Assembly (NCBI GenBank): GCA_001600495.1
Contig: BCKE01000007.1
Coordinates: forward strand, 781,603 to 845,602
Source: Pilasporangium apinafurcum
Lineage: Eukaryota > Oomycota > Peronosporomycetes > Pythiales > Pythiaceae
Reading direction: 5' to 3'
Length of the DNA stretch: 64,000 nt
Shown piece by piece: positions 48,297 to 61,016 of the stretch. The position numbers were made by a program, and so were the translations under genes. Position 1 is the first letter of the stretch. Each line of letters starts with the position of its first letter. The notes below the pieces were generated by a model. That model ran no database searches and was not told where the DNA came from. It saw only the letters and a list, made by a program, of their open reading frames with translations.

Positions 48297-50763
48297 TCAT
48301 TTGGTTGTGTATCCAAGCTCTGCCTGCTTCAACTCGACACTCATTTTAGTCAGTTCCATAGTCATAGCGCGCTGCAGTTGTACCTGCTCAGTCAGGGTGA
48401 TCCGCTCCAGCGAAGACTCAAAATCCTTCAATTCCTTTTTGCGTGGTGATAAATTGTATTTTTCCTTGCGAAACTTTGCACGATTGGCTTCATATTCCTT
48501 CATAGCCAATCGTTCTTCTTGTACACGTTTCAATTCCTCCGGATTTAACTCTGCGTCGTTCTTGGCCAGTTGCTTCTTTTGAGCCCACTGTTCGTAAAAC
48601 TCGTCCAGCGACGTATAATATAGACTCAGGTTGGCAAACTCACGCTGCTGGAGATATTCTTTTTCACGAGTCTGCCGTCGGAGCGCATTTTTCTTTCTTC
48701 GATGTTCTAGTTTCTGAAGTTGTTGAGGAAGAGTATTCGTCAAGAACGGCATTTTCTCAACGCTTCTACCATTTGTAGTAAACGGCAAGTAGTGTGTATG
48801 CTTCTTATGAAGATCTACATGACGATGACGTGCATGAGTTTCACCATGCACAAAGCTACCTTCATACCAAAAGTCCCATTTATCGTCCTCAGCTTCTCCA
48901 TTCGACTGCACTTCTTGTTGCACAGCATGTGTACTCAGATTCGAATTGTTATTGCCCATTTCCAGGTAGTAGAAATCGCCACGTCCGTTCATCATATTGT
49001 CATGCCAGAAGCCAATGTGTTTAGCCGTCTTGCCCATGAAATAGGATTCTCCACGACCTTCTTTCTTCCCGAGCTCAAAGAATCCATCATATGTGTCTCC
49101 ATTACGTTCTTGCTGTCGTCCTCGACCATTCAATTCGCCTTTTACAAATCGTCCTTCTTGGAAAGAACCATCAGGAAATGTCCGCCTACAACCGTCTCCA
49201 TGCAAAAGTCCATCGAGAAAGCTCCCTTCCTCAATGACACCTGTCGAAGATGTATATCTTCCCATGCCTGTGACTTTCCCGTGGTACATTTCACCCTCGT
49301 ACTTGGCGCCGTCAGGAAACGTCACCACCATTCTCTCGCCATGCTCCACACCATCACGAAAAGCATCTCCATTGAGTAAAGAGCATGGATAGCCACGGCC
49401 TTTGTATTTCCTCCCGTACCCATATCGTTGCGTTGGACGGGCAAATGTTCCCTCGGAAGTTGTGCCTTTGCCATAGACAAGTTTGCCTCGCCCTACACGA
49501 GCATTGTTAGCGAAATCTCCTTCATAAACGCCGCTATTTGTATACTCTTTGCCCATGCCATGCTTCTCGCCAAGCCGCCATTGTCCTGAGTAGACTGAGC
49601 CAATTGATGATATATGAAAATCTTCATCATATGGACTCAAAGGCGGCTTCTCCTCGCTTTCAATACTAGTAATTGGTGCCATGTACTCTCCCTCACCGTG
49701 CTTCAATCGTTGAAGCCGTACGGCGCGCATATTGATCTCTTTGGTCATGTCCTTTGCACTGATGACTTCGTTTTCCACCTGATCGTCCTCAAGAAACGCC
49801 TTTGGGTGCGGCCGAGTTTGCACAAGACATACGTAGTTCCAATCGCACTTTTCTATGGCTACGGATGCCAATTCACGACCTCGTGAGCTTATGAAGGCAA
49901 CAGCCCATGTCCTAGTTTCAATCTGCTGGTTCGACTGACTATTGTTGCCTGTATCTGATGATTGCTGCTTCCTGTTGTCAACTGGCAGCAAAGATAGTCG
50001 CATCGGCTCTGTAGACAGAAATTTCTCGATTCGTTTCCGTTTCTTCACCAAGGTTTCCAGTTCTTGATCGTATCGGGAAGCGTGAGTAGCGATTGCAACG
50101 GAGAGTTTCCGGCGAATCTCCGCTTGTTGCTCGGCCGTTCCCTCAACGTCTATGGTCGGTATCGCATTTGTTTTTTCCTTGAGCAAAAGCTTCTTCTTCT
50201 GCGCCACTTCGATTTCTGTCTTCACCTTCTGTAGTGCTGGAAAGTCTTGAGCAATGCCAAACAGTAGCCATGTCTTCACATCCAGCTCTTCACATTGTAT
50301 AGGAACATAAGAGAGTACGAGAATCGCTTCGCCAGTGTACATGGGATCTCTTAAATCGTCCTGCGGCGGTGGCTCCAACCGCTCGTGGATAATATAAAAC
50401 CATCGATCTTTCCCCGCTGGTGGAAGCACCTGCGTCATCCAATCTTTTGGCCACAAAACATCTGCAAAAGGACTCAGCACATAGTCGAGTGCAATATCTG
50501 ACTATAGAAGTGGATCAAACCCAATGGTTAAGAGGTTTATACTCACTGCCAAAGGGGTCTTTCAGAAATGACGCGTTGCACTGGAAAAGCATGTTGATCT
50601 TCTTGAGTGTGAAATCCGACCGTAAAACCTTTTGGAATTTGTGATCTTCAGGCTTGGCACACTCTGGATCATATATAGCCACTAGCATTTGGTCCTCTTT
50701 CATCATCTCGACCATCTTCCCGGTCTTCCGATCCATCACGAGTCGGCCTGTGCGCGTCGCCAT
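48297..50763 (-). CDS. MORN-repeat protein
   Basis: Two exons, 50763-50547 and 50497-48297, phase 1; 805 residues. The N-terminal 400 residues have no domain I recognise (MATRTGRLVMDRKTGKMVEM, then coiled coil around KKKLLLKEK). A block of MORN repeats follows at about 410-600: YSGQWRLGEKHGMGKEY, YEGDFANNARVGRGKL, YEGEMYHGKVTGMGRY and others. The C-terminal 180 residues are strongly helical and charged, coiled-coil-like. MORN repeats bind lipids or form rigid scaffolds at membranes, cytoskeleton or flagella. With TEX9-like also in the window, a flagellar/basal-body role is conceivable, but that is inference. I chose the second AG (after CTATAGTCAG) as acceptor because it restores frame. Confidence 0.82.
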
Positions 50764-50980
50764 TGTTGCTATGTGTGTGTTCCTTTGCTTCAAGTGCGGA
50801 ATCGTGAAAAGCCACGATATATATAGAAACGTTAGAATCAATTTTTTAATGCTGAGTATGCTTTTAATTTAATATTTAGGATTTTATATATAATATGTAG
50901 TATTCTTTTAAATAAAACGAAGCTTCAAGTGGCAGACAGATACACCAAAGTCGGTGAACACATAACCTCGCGCTGCAACC
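50764..50980. promoter_or_regulatory. Shared divergent promoter, MORN gene and CWC27
   Basis: 217 bp, AT-rich in its middle (TTTAATTTAATATTTAGG), between opposed start codons. No specific element assigned. Confidence 0.45.
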
Positions 50981-52952
50981 ATGTCGAACATGTATATTAC
51001 CGAGCCGAATACGGAGGGAAAGGTACTCCTGCATACCTCCTTCGGTGACCTCGATGTCGAGCTCTGGCCACAGCAGGCACCAAAGGCGTGTCGCAACTTC
51101 GTACAGCTCTGTCTCGAAGGTGTACGTGGCAGTTTGCCCCTGTTGTCAATGGGAACATTGACTGCGAATGTCTCTGGTAATGATTTGTATTAATTGATTT
51201 GATTATGTTGTGTATGGCTGGGTGTAGTACTATGACAATACAATCTTTCACCGCCTCATCGCTGGCTTTATGCTTCAGGGTGGCGATCCAACGGGAACAG
51301 GTAGTGGTGGCGAGAGCATCTACGGTGAACCATTCGTGGACGAATTTCACTCGCGGTTGCGGTTTAATCACCGTGGATTACTGGCCATGGCGAATGAGAA
51401 CAAACAAAACACCAACCATTCCCAGTTCTTTTTCACATTGGATGCCTGTGAGTTTCTAAACAAGAAGCACACCATATTTGGCAAGGTACGCTTTTCTATA
51501 TTGAAGCTCCACTCTTAATTTTTTTAATGTACGCATCTTCTTTTCTGCTGTATGTGTAGATCACGGGAAATACGATATTTAACTTGCTCAGTGTAGCAGA
51601 ATTGGAGACTGATGGACGAGACCGGCCGTTAAATCCGCCCAAATTGGTGAGTACGGAAGTGTTGTGGAACCCCTTCGACGATATTGTACCTAGGTAAGAG
51701 CTTTTGGATATAAGGTTATGTAAAAGCTATTGTCTGTGACGATGCAATTCTGATTATGCTGTTATTATTTCATATCGTAGAGAGATAAAGCGAAAGAGTG
51801 CTAGTTCAAATGAGGCTGAAGACGCTGCGAAGAAGAAAAAACGGGACCGGAAAGCGACCAAAGATTTAAAGTTGTTATCCTTTGGCGACGAAGAAGAGTT
51901 CCAACACGAAATCGGGTCGAAGAGCAAGAAGGCAAAGAAAATAATGAGCAGTCACGATTTACTTGATGATCGCAAGCTCAAGGCTGATGTGGACGAGCAA
52001 TTGTTGCAAAAAATCGCAGAGCAGCACAAAGAAACTCAAAATGGTAATCCTTCGGAAATATCTGGGGATCGAGACAAGAAGGAAGCAGCACGAGCAAGCT
52101 TAAAGGCAGCCGTGTCGAAGGCAGCCTCGAAGAAACAGGCACCTACTTCAGACTCTCCAAGAGATCCTACTGAGAAGAAGGAAGCAAAATTATCTGACGA
52201 GGGTACTGACATCCAGGAGCAAATAAAGAAGAAAAAGAAAGAGAAGATGCGCCAAATTGCAAAAGATCAAGACGAATATGCTCAGTTGCGTAATGAATTG
52301 CGAATGAACCGCAAAGCAGTGCCGTTGCTGATGGGAGCGAAAGCTAAGGAACAGGAGCAACAAAAGGCGTTCGCCGACATGCTGACCCCTCTACAGCAGC
52401 AGCGTCAAAAGTATTTACAACGGAAGAAGGCGGCAAATCGATCAGCGAGAGAAAAGGATACATTATTAAAGCTACAGAAATTTACTGCTGCTCTGGAAGA
52501 TATGAACAAACAGCACGAGAGTTCCAAGAAAGAGGATACAGGAAATATCGAATCTTATCATGGCCAGGTGTTAGAAACTGATGACAGCGACACCGATGGC
52601 AAAGATATGTCATGGATGGCGGCCAAACTCAAGTTCAAGAAGCACATTGATGTAAGATTGTGTACATATTACCGGTATTTGGGGATATAGCTCTGGAACT
52701 TACTCTCTCGGCATGTGTATGAATTGGCAATAGGATCAATTTCGGGCAGGCTTCGATCCCTCTACTGACGTATGCTTTTCCGATTGAATGGTCCCATCCT
52801 GTGCACTTTTCATCTGTCTAACGTCACGCTTCTGCACTCTGCTCTTTTTCTAGGACTACATGACCGTAGATACGCGCGACGAAAGAAAAACGCGCGAGCG
52901 CCAGCGTGAGGGGCGATCTCATCATCCCCACCGAAGTGAAAGGCGACGCTAA
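50981..52952 (+). CDS. CWC27: Spliceosome-associated cyclophilin CWC27
   Basis: Six exons: 50981-51121, 51228-51485, 51560-51693, 51781-52651, 52734-52769 and 52854-52952; phases fit, 512 residues. The start [15 protein letters not shown] and the domain [47 protein letters not shown] and [13 protein letters not shown] are diagnostic of CWC27 (SDCCAG10). The [14 protein letters not shown] junction also matches. The rest is a charged Lys/Glu-rich helical region ending in an Arg-rich tail. CWC27 is a peptidyl-prolyl isomerase family member of the activated spliceosome, usually with weak or no isomerase activity. A GTGAGT inside exon 3 is not used, since reading through gives the conserved EVLWNPFDD. 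Confidence 0.93.
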
Positions 52953-54653
52953 GTTAACTGCTGAATACTCATGTAGAGGCTACGCTCTGCATTTCTAGGT
53001 GCGGTTCCAGTGATGCTTAAAGAGCGAACTGCGAGAAATATTTTTCCTTTTGCAATCATGTCTCTCATAGTCTGTCGGCATTTTAAATTACATATTCGCA
53101 GCAAAAAGCAGTGTTGATGTATTCACAAACCCAGTACCATAAGTTGCAATTACATAAATGGATGTTGCTAGACGCAATCAAACAACACAGGGAGAGTGAA
53201 GTGGATTAGAAGCGCACGATGCTCTTTCTGCGCACGGATTGATAGAGTTTGCTGCCTTTCAGGCGTGGTATGTGACCACTTCATTTCAGTCACGACCATG
53301 ATGATTAATAGCACATATGGAGATATCATCACCACTGTAGCGAAGCAACGGGTTAGTATACTACTTATTCATACATGACATTGCGGACTTCGGGGTGGCG
53401 ACGAGTTAATGAATATTCCTCTTCTTCTAGACATCCGATTCATTTGCTGTTAGAATGACAGCCAGCGTATCCCTCTCTCAGGACTATCATAAAGTTCAAG
53501 GAATTGCATAACTACGTCTCATATGCGTAAGGCATGTCAATACAATGATCGTGTGGTTGCTCATATGAAAGTATCATTTGAATGGTCAACGACCTCCACA
53601 ACACACGATAGTGGGATTACTGGATTTTGTCTGTTTTTCGAGCACAACACTATGAACGATAGAACGAGTTGCAAAATTGATTTGAAAAAAGTTCGATGCG
53701 AAGAAGAATGCGCGTGGAGGTACCCAGTCGTTTCCCTGCGAGTGGGAAAGCGTTAGCAGGAACACAGCCTCGAGTTTTGTCGTTTTCTGTAACAATTGGA
53801 CGGATACAATAAACTAGAAAATAGGAGAAAAGACAGCCCATTTTCTTTTAAAACAGATCGCGAATACCATATCCATCGCTGTTATTACTTATGTATGGCT
53901 AAGCATCGAAGTACTATATGCATGATGAGATGGCAAGCGCTGCATTTTGGCACCTTCGCCTTTACTTCCCATGTTATGCCATTTTGGTGTACGTTTAGCA
54001 AAAATATCAGCTGATACTGTAGTGAAGTAATCAAGTTTAACTTTCAGCCATAAGTTTAGCGTCGCCAATTGATTTGACAACGAATTTCAGTGAAGCAGGT
54101 CAAATTTTTAACTTAGTTTTTGTATACATCGTGCTTTGGGACTCACTCCTCCACATGATTCGTCTAGGAAGCCAGACAGACGGTGGAGTGTGATATGTTC
54201 TTTCCCACCTGCTGTTGCTATCAGTATCACATGATCATTTGCTTGTGCGTCTTGATGATGGTCTAAATGTTCAGTTTCTGCCACATAGAAACAATCCGCC
54301 AGTGAATGGTGACATGGCGTGAATTTGACAGCAAAAAAATGAAGGATAGGTAACTTGGTTGTGTATTATTTTTGTATTTTCCGCTTGAGAGACACGAACG
54401 TCCTCGTAAGTCTATCCGTCGCTATCACCTCTGATTGAAAAAGCGAGAGAGACTATATAGCCTGGATATTTTATAACCATACAAAAGGTCTAAGGCAATA
54501 ACAAAATTGCCTAACCATACGACCAAGGTCTCACATCGTGTTTAATCCCAGGAAAGCCACATAGGCGTCCTGAGATAGGCAGCGCAGACGTGCATATCAT
54601 TTCATCATTTCCGATCCTCCTCCTCTCTCTAGCGGGAAACAGCTGGTAGGAGC
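52953..54653. other. Intergenic region between CWC27 and NADPH oxidase
   Basis: About 1.7 kb. Small open frames (such as 53523-53756 plus and 53586-53795 minus) overlap each other and match nothing known to me. No transposon ends or RNA gene recognised. The last few hundred bases are the presumed promoter and leader of the oxidase. Confidence 0.45.
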
Positions 54654-57590
54654 ATGTCGTCACGGGGTGGAAAGGAGCTGCGGCGCAAGTCCACAGCTGC
54701 TACAGAAGCGAGTAGCCAGAATAGCAACGTCGCCGAGAGCGTTATGCACCTCACAACTATGAGCGGCGACGACGGCATGGCGTACCCTTCGCCCGCAAGC
54801 GATCTCTACAATACCCCTGACTCGGACTTCACCCGTAGTCGCGGTTCCAGTTACGCCATGCTGGAGAGTAACACACCGAATGAATGCGGGCAGACCTGTG
54901 AGGACACCAAGAATCAGACTCGGCAGCAACAACCATTGCCGACGCCCAAGTTCCTACAGCCACCGAAGAGGTCGAATCACCCGATTATGAAGCCGATCGG
55001 AAATTCAAAGAACAAGCATTCGTCCAAAACGAACGATTTCGCGAGTTCCAGCTTTGGCTATCAGCAGCGATCGAGTTTTATGCCATCAAACAGCGGCTGG
55101 AATCCCAACGTGTCGATGATCTCGAGGCCGTCGAATATGCAACCGAATAAACGGCTGAACAAGAACGAACTGAACGAACTGAAGGACTATCTCTGGCAAC
55201 GCGGCACCAATGCCTCTGGATTTGACCCCGGTGCGTCAGTCGGCCCAGGATCATATAACACTGGAACCTCGCAAGGCTCAGTCCCAGTGATGGGACTCGG
55301 CTCTTCAGTGGGATTAAATGGGTCATTAGGACCGGGTAATTCCAATTCCTACTCTGTGTCGGTTGTAAACCAGAACACCAATGACCAAGCACCATTCTAT
55401 ACGAAAAACTTGGAGAGCTCTTTTGTCAATATCACTAGAAAGAAAAGCGATGCAGTCAGTAACCGTGTCTCGAGAGTCTATAGTGGGCAATACCGTTCTC
55501 GCGCTTCCTCGGCTACACCGTTCATGGCGGTACCCCGGGAATCAATGGCGTTGATGGTCGATGCCGTTAAAACATCGACCATGAAAGACGACGAAAAATG
55601 CCGCTATCTCTTTGATTTGTTCGACGTGGACCAGAAAGGTATGCTCTCCCGAGAAGGCGTGCGAGCATTCATGGAAGTCACCTTCACGGAGAACAATGTG
55701 GTTTTTCTTGGACAGTTCGATCTCGACAACGTGGTCGAGAAAGTGTTTGCACACGGTCGCGACCCGGATCAAATGACATACAATGACTTTTGTAAGATCT
55801 TTGGAGGATTTATTATCAAAGATGAGGCCGACAAGATCCGTGAAGAAGATGAATACGCCAGTGGTCGTGGCGGTGCTTCCGCTGCTACTACTGGTTCGCG
55901 GGCCAAGAAAACCCCCAAGAAGAAAACGTGGTGGACGCGACTCAAGAAGAACGTACGCAAGTACGATTCACAGATCTTCTGGTTGAGTTTCTACTTTGCG
56001 CTTATGATAGGGGTCTTCATTGCCAAGGCCGTACGATTCTCTTATGACCCCGCTGTCAAGTACTGCCCACGGGTTGCCAAGGGGTTTGCGCAGATCATTA
56101 TGGTCAACACGCTCTTTGTGCTGCTACCCATGTGTCGCAACTTTGTCACGACGTTCCGGAAATTGCCAGTAGTTGTACGGAATTTGCCTGTCGATGACCA
56201 CATTGAATTTCACAAAATCTGCGGCGTTGTGATGATCATTGCATCGCTCGGCCACACGATCGCATGGGTGATGATTGTCTATTATGCACGTACGGTTTCT
56301 GAAGACGTCTGGCGGAAGTCGAGATATTATCATCTTCATTTTGTGCGTGATGAAAACTTGTTTGACTTTTCTCTGCGGCTCCCGATGTGGACAGGCGTAT
56401 TGATGCTCGTCATCGCAATGATCGCTGTGCCCTTTACGCATCCGAAGCTACGACGTGGCAATTTCAATGCGTTCTGGTTGACGCACCTGTTATTCTTGCC
56501 GTTCATTATTTTGATTGCTGTCCATGGGCTCGCCCAATGGGTCGCTGCTCCTGAAGCGTACGGGTGGATCATCCCGCCGATTCTGATCTATTTCATTGAG
56601 AAACGTCATCGTGTGGCCACAGTGTTTGGCGGTAAATCCACAATTACCCGCGTACAGCACTCGAAGGAGGCGGTAGCGATCTATATGAAGAAACCACGTT
56701 CTTTTGGCAAGAACCACCGTTTCCAACCGGGCATGTACATGTTCATCAACGTCCCAGTCATTTCCCAGTTCGAATGGCATCCATTTACGATTTCGTCTGC
56801 ACCTGAAGACGATTTCTTAAGTCTTCACATCCGCAAAGCCGGTGATTGGACGGGGGCATTGTATGTGTTGCTGCAGAAGATCAATGAAAGCAATCCACAG
56901 CTGATGCTCGAGGCCAATGGCTCGACACAATATTCGTCCTATCCGACAGTGTATATCGATGGTCCCATTGGTGCGCCTGCTCAAGATTATGGTCGTTATC
57001 GTGAAGTCGTCTTTGTTGGCGCTGGTATTGGTGTGACACCGTTTGCGTCGATCCTCCGCAGTATCGTGTACCAATGGGAAAGCTACCGCTGCCCATCGTG
57101 TCGCCATGTCCGCTTTCCCCCTTCTTTCCAGCTTCGCAAGATCTACTTTTACTGGGTTACCCGCGAGCAGGAGGCTTTGACATGGTTTACAAATACGATG
57201 AACCAATTGAGTGAACTGGACACAGAGAATCGGCTCGAGATTCATAACTATTTCTCATCAGTGAAAAGCGAGTCGATCATTGCGCCGTTGCAAGCACTTC
57301 AGAAGTTCATTCACAATACGGAGGGTCAAGATATCGTGTCGGGTTTGAACACAAAGCAAATGACGCACTTTGGACGCCCGGACTGGCACGAAGAGCTGCA
57401 CCGGATTGCTGAAAACCACAAACGATTGGAACGCATTGAGCCAGATGGCGAAAAAGAGGAAATTGGCGTGTTTTTCTGTGGACCCAAGCCTCTGGGATAT
57501 ACGATTCATGAGGAGTGCACGGCATTCAACCAAGACAGAAGTCGCAGTGTCCCCGATGTGGAATTCGATTTCCATAGCGAAAACTTTTAA
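54654..57590 (+). CDS. NADPH oxidase (NOX/RBOH-type, EF-hand)
   Basis: Single exon, 978 residues. Residues 1-300 are Ser/Asn-rich and disordered. One EF-hand-like helix-loop-helix is at about 315-350 (LFDLFDVDQKGMLSREG). The ferric-reductase core has six helices at about 440-655, with HKICGVVMIIASLGH and HLLFLPFIILIAVHG supplying haem histidines. The FAD domain has HPFTISSAPEDDFLSLHIR, and the NADPH domain has FVGAGIGVTPFASIL and FFCGPKPLGY. Such enzymes pass electrons from cytosolic NADPH across the membrane to oxygen, making superoxide, often under calcium control. The layout is like plant RBOH and NOX5 proteins. A Cys-rich insert (CPSCRHV) lies within the NADPH domain. Confidence 0.93.
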   Translation: MSSRGGKELRRKSTAATEASSQNSNVAESVMHLTTMSGDDGMAYPSPASDLYNTPDSDFTRSRGSSYAMLESNTPNECGQTCEDTKNQTRQQQPLPTPKFLQPPKRSNHPIMKPIGNSKNKHSSKTNDFASSSFGYQQRSSFMPSNSGWNPNVSMISRPSNMQPNKRLNKNELNELKDYLWQRGTNASGFDPGASVGPGSYNTGTSQGSVPVMGLGSSVGLNGSLGPGNSNSYSVSVVNQNTNDQAPFYTKNLESSFVNITRKKSDAVSNRVSRVYSGQYRSRASSATPFMAVPRESMALMVDAVKTSTMKDDEKCRYLFDLFDVDQKGMLSREGVRAFMEVTFTENNVVFLGQFDLDNVVEKVFAHGRDPDQMTYNDFCKIFGGFIIKDEADKIREEDEYASGRGGASAATTGSRAKKTPKKKTWWTRLKKNVRKYDSQIFWLSFYFALMIGVFIAKAVRFSYDPAVKYCPRVAKGFAQIIMVNTLFVLLPMCRNFVTTFRKLPVVVRNLPVDDHIEFHKICGVVMIIASLGHTIAWVMIVYYARTVSEDVWRKSRYYHLHFVRDENLFDFSLRLPMWTGVLMLVIAMIAVPFTHPKLRRGNFNAFWLTHLLFLPFIILIAVHGLAQWVAAPEAYGWIIPPILIYFIEKRHRVATVFGGKSTITRVQHSKEAVAIYMKKPRSFGKNHRFQPGMYMFINVPVISQFEWHPFTISSAPEDDFLSLHIRKAGDWTGALYVLLQKINESNPQLMLEANGSTQYSSYPTVYIDGPIGAPAQDYGRYREVVFVGAGIGVTPFASILRSIVYQWESYRCPSCRHVRFPPSFQLRKIYFYWVTREQEALTWFTNTMNQLSELDTENRLEIHNYFSSVKSESIIAPLQALQKFIHNTEGQDIVSGLNTKQMTHFGRPDWHEELHRIAENHKRLERIEPDGEKEEIGVFFCGPKPLGYTIHEECTAFNQDRSRSVPDVEFDFHSENF

Positions 57591-58325
57591 GTTTCTATGA
57601 TGCTAATTCCGTCGCAGCGACTGTAGATAGAGGGGATAGAGGTGTGCAAAATGATGGTGGAACCCTGTTTGTTATGAGTATAGATGGCGAGCGATGGATC
57701 TCATACTGTTCCATCGGATCATGTAAAGCAAAATGTTAGTGAACGATCGTCGAGAGTGTGATAAGTAAGGATGGTAAATACTACTGCAATATTTAATACT
57801 GCGCAACCTGAAGTATAAAAGAATGCAAATGTTTTTAAAGGATAATTTTGCTTTTGTCGTCGTTCATTGCTCTTCCAGATAAAGCATCTACTACTAAGCA
57901 GAACGAAGCCCTGCTTACTTGATCCGTCAAGAAATAGATGCCTTACCATCAATTACTCAAAGTTTTATCACGGAACCATACTATCGTGAGCACCCGTATT
58001 ATATGACTAGCTTCAAGTCCCTTTACCAGAACTTCGTCCTATGGACAATTCGCCTGACATGTACGTCTACTCATCAGTCAACCGAAGTCTCGTCACGAAA
58101 GTCCATACCATGCACAGAATGAAGTAAACACCAGTGGTATTGTATGATTAGTCTAAAGCCTGTCCTGAAAGTCAGCCTTCCAATTACTCAATTATCCCAA
58201 CTTCCTACGACTGCTCCGTCCCCACCACCATTTGCTTCCAGAGTCTACTAGTTATTAGAATAGGGACCAAACCGTGTGGACACGTTTGAGAGATTGCTAG
58301 GCTCTCTCGCTACCCACACATTCAT
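57591..58325. other. Intergenic region downstream of NADPH oxidase
   Basis: About 730 bp with no recognisable feature. Confidence 0.45.
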
Positions 58326-58560
58326 TTTTCAGAAACGAATTCTAAGCAATAAAATAATCAACGGAAAAAATTGTGGCCTATTGGCTAGTAATAGTTTGAG
58401 GAAAATGAACCCGGTATGCAGAGAGATCTACTTGTAGCATTTGCAATGGCGAAGGAGGAGGGGCATGAAGTAATATTTATCCCTCCATATCACTCACATC
58501 TCTAGCCCATAGAAACAATATGGACTATTGTCTTGTAATGCACATTCAACTATCGTGTAT
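58326..58560 (+). mobile_element. Tc1/mariner-like transposase relic, second copy
   Basis: Aligns with 16900-17110: shared landmarks include AAACGAATT(C/T)TAAGCAATAAAAT, ATCAACG, and TATGCAGA(G/A)AGATCTA. It encodes IFIPPYHSHL, the tail of the DDE catalytic region of IS630/Tc1/mariner transposases, broken by stops. No inverted ends are visible here, so only an internal fragment remains. It lies just upstream of the ankyrin gene's start. Confidence 0.6.
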
Positions 58561-58676
58561 TTGACCCACTAATTGACAATAATGCTTCTGTGATACTATT
58601 TAAGAACACTAATGTTAGATTCACACTAAATGAACTAGTCAAACCATCAAATACCCATACGAAAAAGGTCAAAGTG

Positions 58677-60983
58677 ATGATGACAACTGGTAATGCAGTC
58701 ATTGCTAGTGCAGTGACGGCGGCAACTACTGCTGTTGATGTGAAAGCACAGGAATTTGCGCATCGACTGGTAGAATTTGCTGATTTCGACAAATGCTGCG
58801 CGTTCTTCACAGAGCGAAACGTGGATTTCAACCAGCCGAACGCCATGGGGTGGAGCATTCTCATGAGTGTCTGTGCGTGTGGTGTGTCTCTAAACGCTCA
58901 TACGTAGTGATATACTTCGTATCATGTGGATAGATATTCACTGATGCGTCTGTTGGTTATTCTTGTATACGTAGGACGAGCTGATATGGTTGGATTTGTG
59001 GCGGATGCAACTGAGAACGTGAGCTGCGCCACTGCAGCAAATCGTACTAATGTTCTGCATTTGGCTGCCATGTCGAAAAATGTACGTCTAATTTGCTGGT
59101 GTGGACTTGCGTTGATATGAAATTTGGAACAGCTAAAACCGAGTTGATTGTACATTGATTATTTTGTATTGGTGGACAACAGCCACTGGTTATCCAAGAG
59201 CTCGTTGCGAAAGAGGAACGCAGAGCCAAACTGCAAGCGATTGTGAATCAGCCCAATATCAATGGAGACACACGTAAGCTTCCTCAGCTGGTATATCACG
59301 ACCTTTGTGCAGTTCTTGGTTAACAACCCTTATTATTACTCGATTTTCTTGGCATATGGTTTAAATTACAGCGCTCATGATGGCATGTGTGGCTAAGAAC
59401 GTCGAAGCTGTAAAAGTTCTCTTGTCGGATTTGCATGCGGACCCTTCCTACAAGAATGCAAACGGAATGACACCGCTCATGTGCGCAGCAAGACTCGCTG
59501 ACGGCACTGACTCTGTGCTGCATGAGGAGCTGATGCTCAAAAGCAAGACAATCGTCGACGTTTTGCTCAAGCGGGGAGATGTGCAAGTCAACGCCATGGA
59601 CCGCACAGCTGGAAATACAGCGCTCCATCTAGCTTTGCTGAGTACCAATATCGCTGCTGTGGAAATTTTGCTCACAGGTTCGTTTGGCTGGACTGTGTTG
59701 ACTTTATTGACTTATCATTGATATTAGTTTAAATATTCTTCCAGGTAGCTTAAAAGAGAAGAACAATCTTGATATCATGCTGAAAAATAAGGCTGGATTC
59801 ACGGCAATTGATATTTCAGAGAAAATGAGAGCACCTAAGGCGATACTTGAGATGCTGAGAACGCGACGAACGCAGTTAGAGTATGAAAACGAGCGAATAC
59901 GACAGCAGGCAGTGCAAGAACTGATGAGATTAGATGGAACTGAGACAAAGAAGAGTTGCAAGAAAACAAAGAAGAAGCCAACGCCACCACCATCGCGCCC
60001 CATCAAACAAGCGGAACCAACAAATAAGCAAGGTTTGCGAGCAGTCAAAGAGAAGATGCAGGACGCTGCAGATGAAAAAGCAGAGTCAGTATCAGATAGC
60101 AGCGTCACCACATTACTATATCCAAGCCAATTGACACCAAATGACGTAGAAAAACAAGTCAACGATGATACAGAGTTGGGAGACTGGCAGAGCGTGTCAA
60201 CAAAGAAGTCACGTACGTACAAATCACAATCTTATCATTTGTACTCTTTCTTACCTAAGTGGAACTGACTCAAACCGCTATGTTTTCATAGGATGGAAAG
60301 CGTCGAATGCTGATGAAAAGAAGGCAGAAACATCTTTGTCATCAATTGGTAAACCGCGCAGCAGGCCACGCTCAACAGTGCAAAAGAAGCATCAGTCATC
60401 GCAATCTATGGCTCAGCCTGGTGCACCACATACTTCACAGCACGCATCACCTGCTGTCGCTTCAAAGCCCATTGTAGGAAATAAGTCAAGCAGTGTCCCG
60501 TCATTACCATCGGTTCCATTGATTGCTCTTCAGAAAATCCAAAGAGACCAACCTGAAGAAGATGAAGAGGGTCTGGAAGCAAGTTCTGCACCACTTTCCC
60601 CGACAGCCTCGTTTGTCTCATATGAGCAATTGGATACGATTTTCAAGCGAACATTTTCCATGGCGGACGAGATGGACATTGGCGTGGAGAAATTTATCAT
60701 TGCGTCTTCCTCCACTGAACAAGAATTGCAGCCTGATAATGGATTGAGTATTTCGCAAGTAGAGGTATTGCAAGAAGCCCATTTACAGGCGTATCACTAC
60801 CTTAATGAGAAGAAGGTGAGATTCTGGGTGATTAATAGTAATCCTACTGCTACCAGATGAAAAAAATCTCACGCTGTTCGTGTCCTTGTTGTTGTTGAAT
60901 AGATGGAATTGACCCGGATATTGGAGAGAGAACGCCTCGAGGCGCAATACGCCTTGCAACATGAAATTTTACAGTTAAAGTAA
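58677..60983 (+). CDS. Ankyrin-repeat protein with charged C-terminal tail
   Basis: Seven exons: 58677-58881, 58975-59081, 59183-59273, 59372-59677, 59745-60212, 60292-60815 and 60903-60983; phases agree, 593 residues. Ankyrin repeats fill the first 260 residues, with landmarks NVLHLAAMSKNQPLVIQELV, DTPLMMACVAKNVEAVKVLL, NGMTPLMCAARLAD, GNTALHLALLSTNIAAVEIL and KAGFTAIDIS. A Lys-rich stretch, a Ser/Pro/Gln-rich disordered region and a final amphipathic helix rich in Glu/Arg (ILERERLEAQYALQHEIL) follow. Ankyrin repeats mediate protein binding; partner unknown. The last exon ends 33 bp from the stop of the convergent TEX9-like gene. The start codon could be 58677 or 58680. Confidence 0.82.
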
Positions 60984-61016
60984 TCTCGACAAGAAAGAGA
61001 GTGACCGTGTTGTCTA

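Noticed and set aside
51645-51660. Strong GTGAGT donor inside CWC27 exon 3
   Set aside because: Reading through gives [13 protein letters not shown], which is conserved in CWC27, so the site is probably not used.
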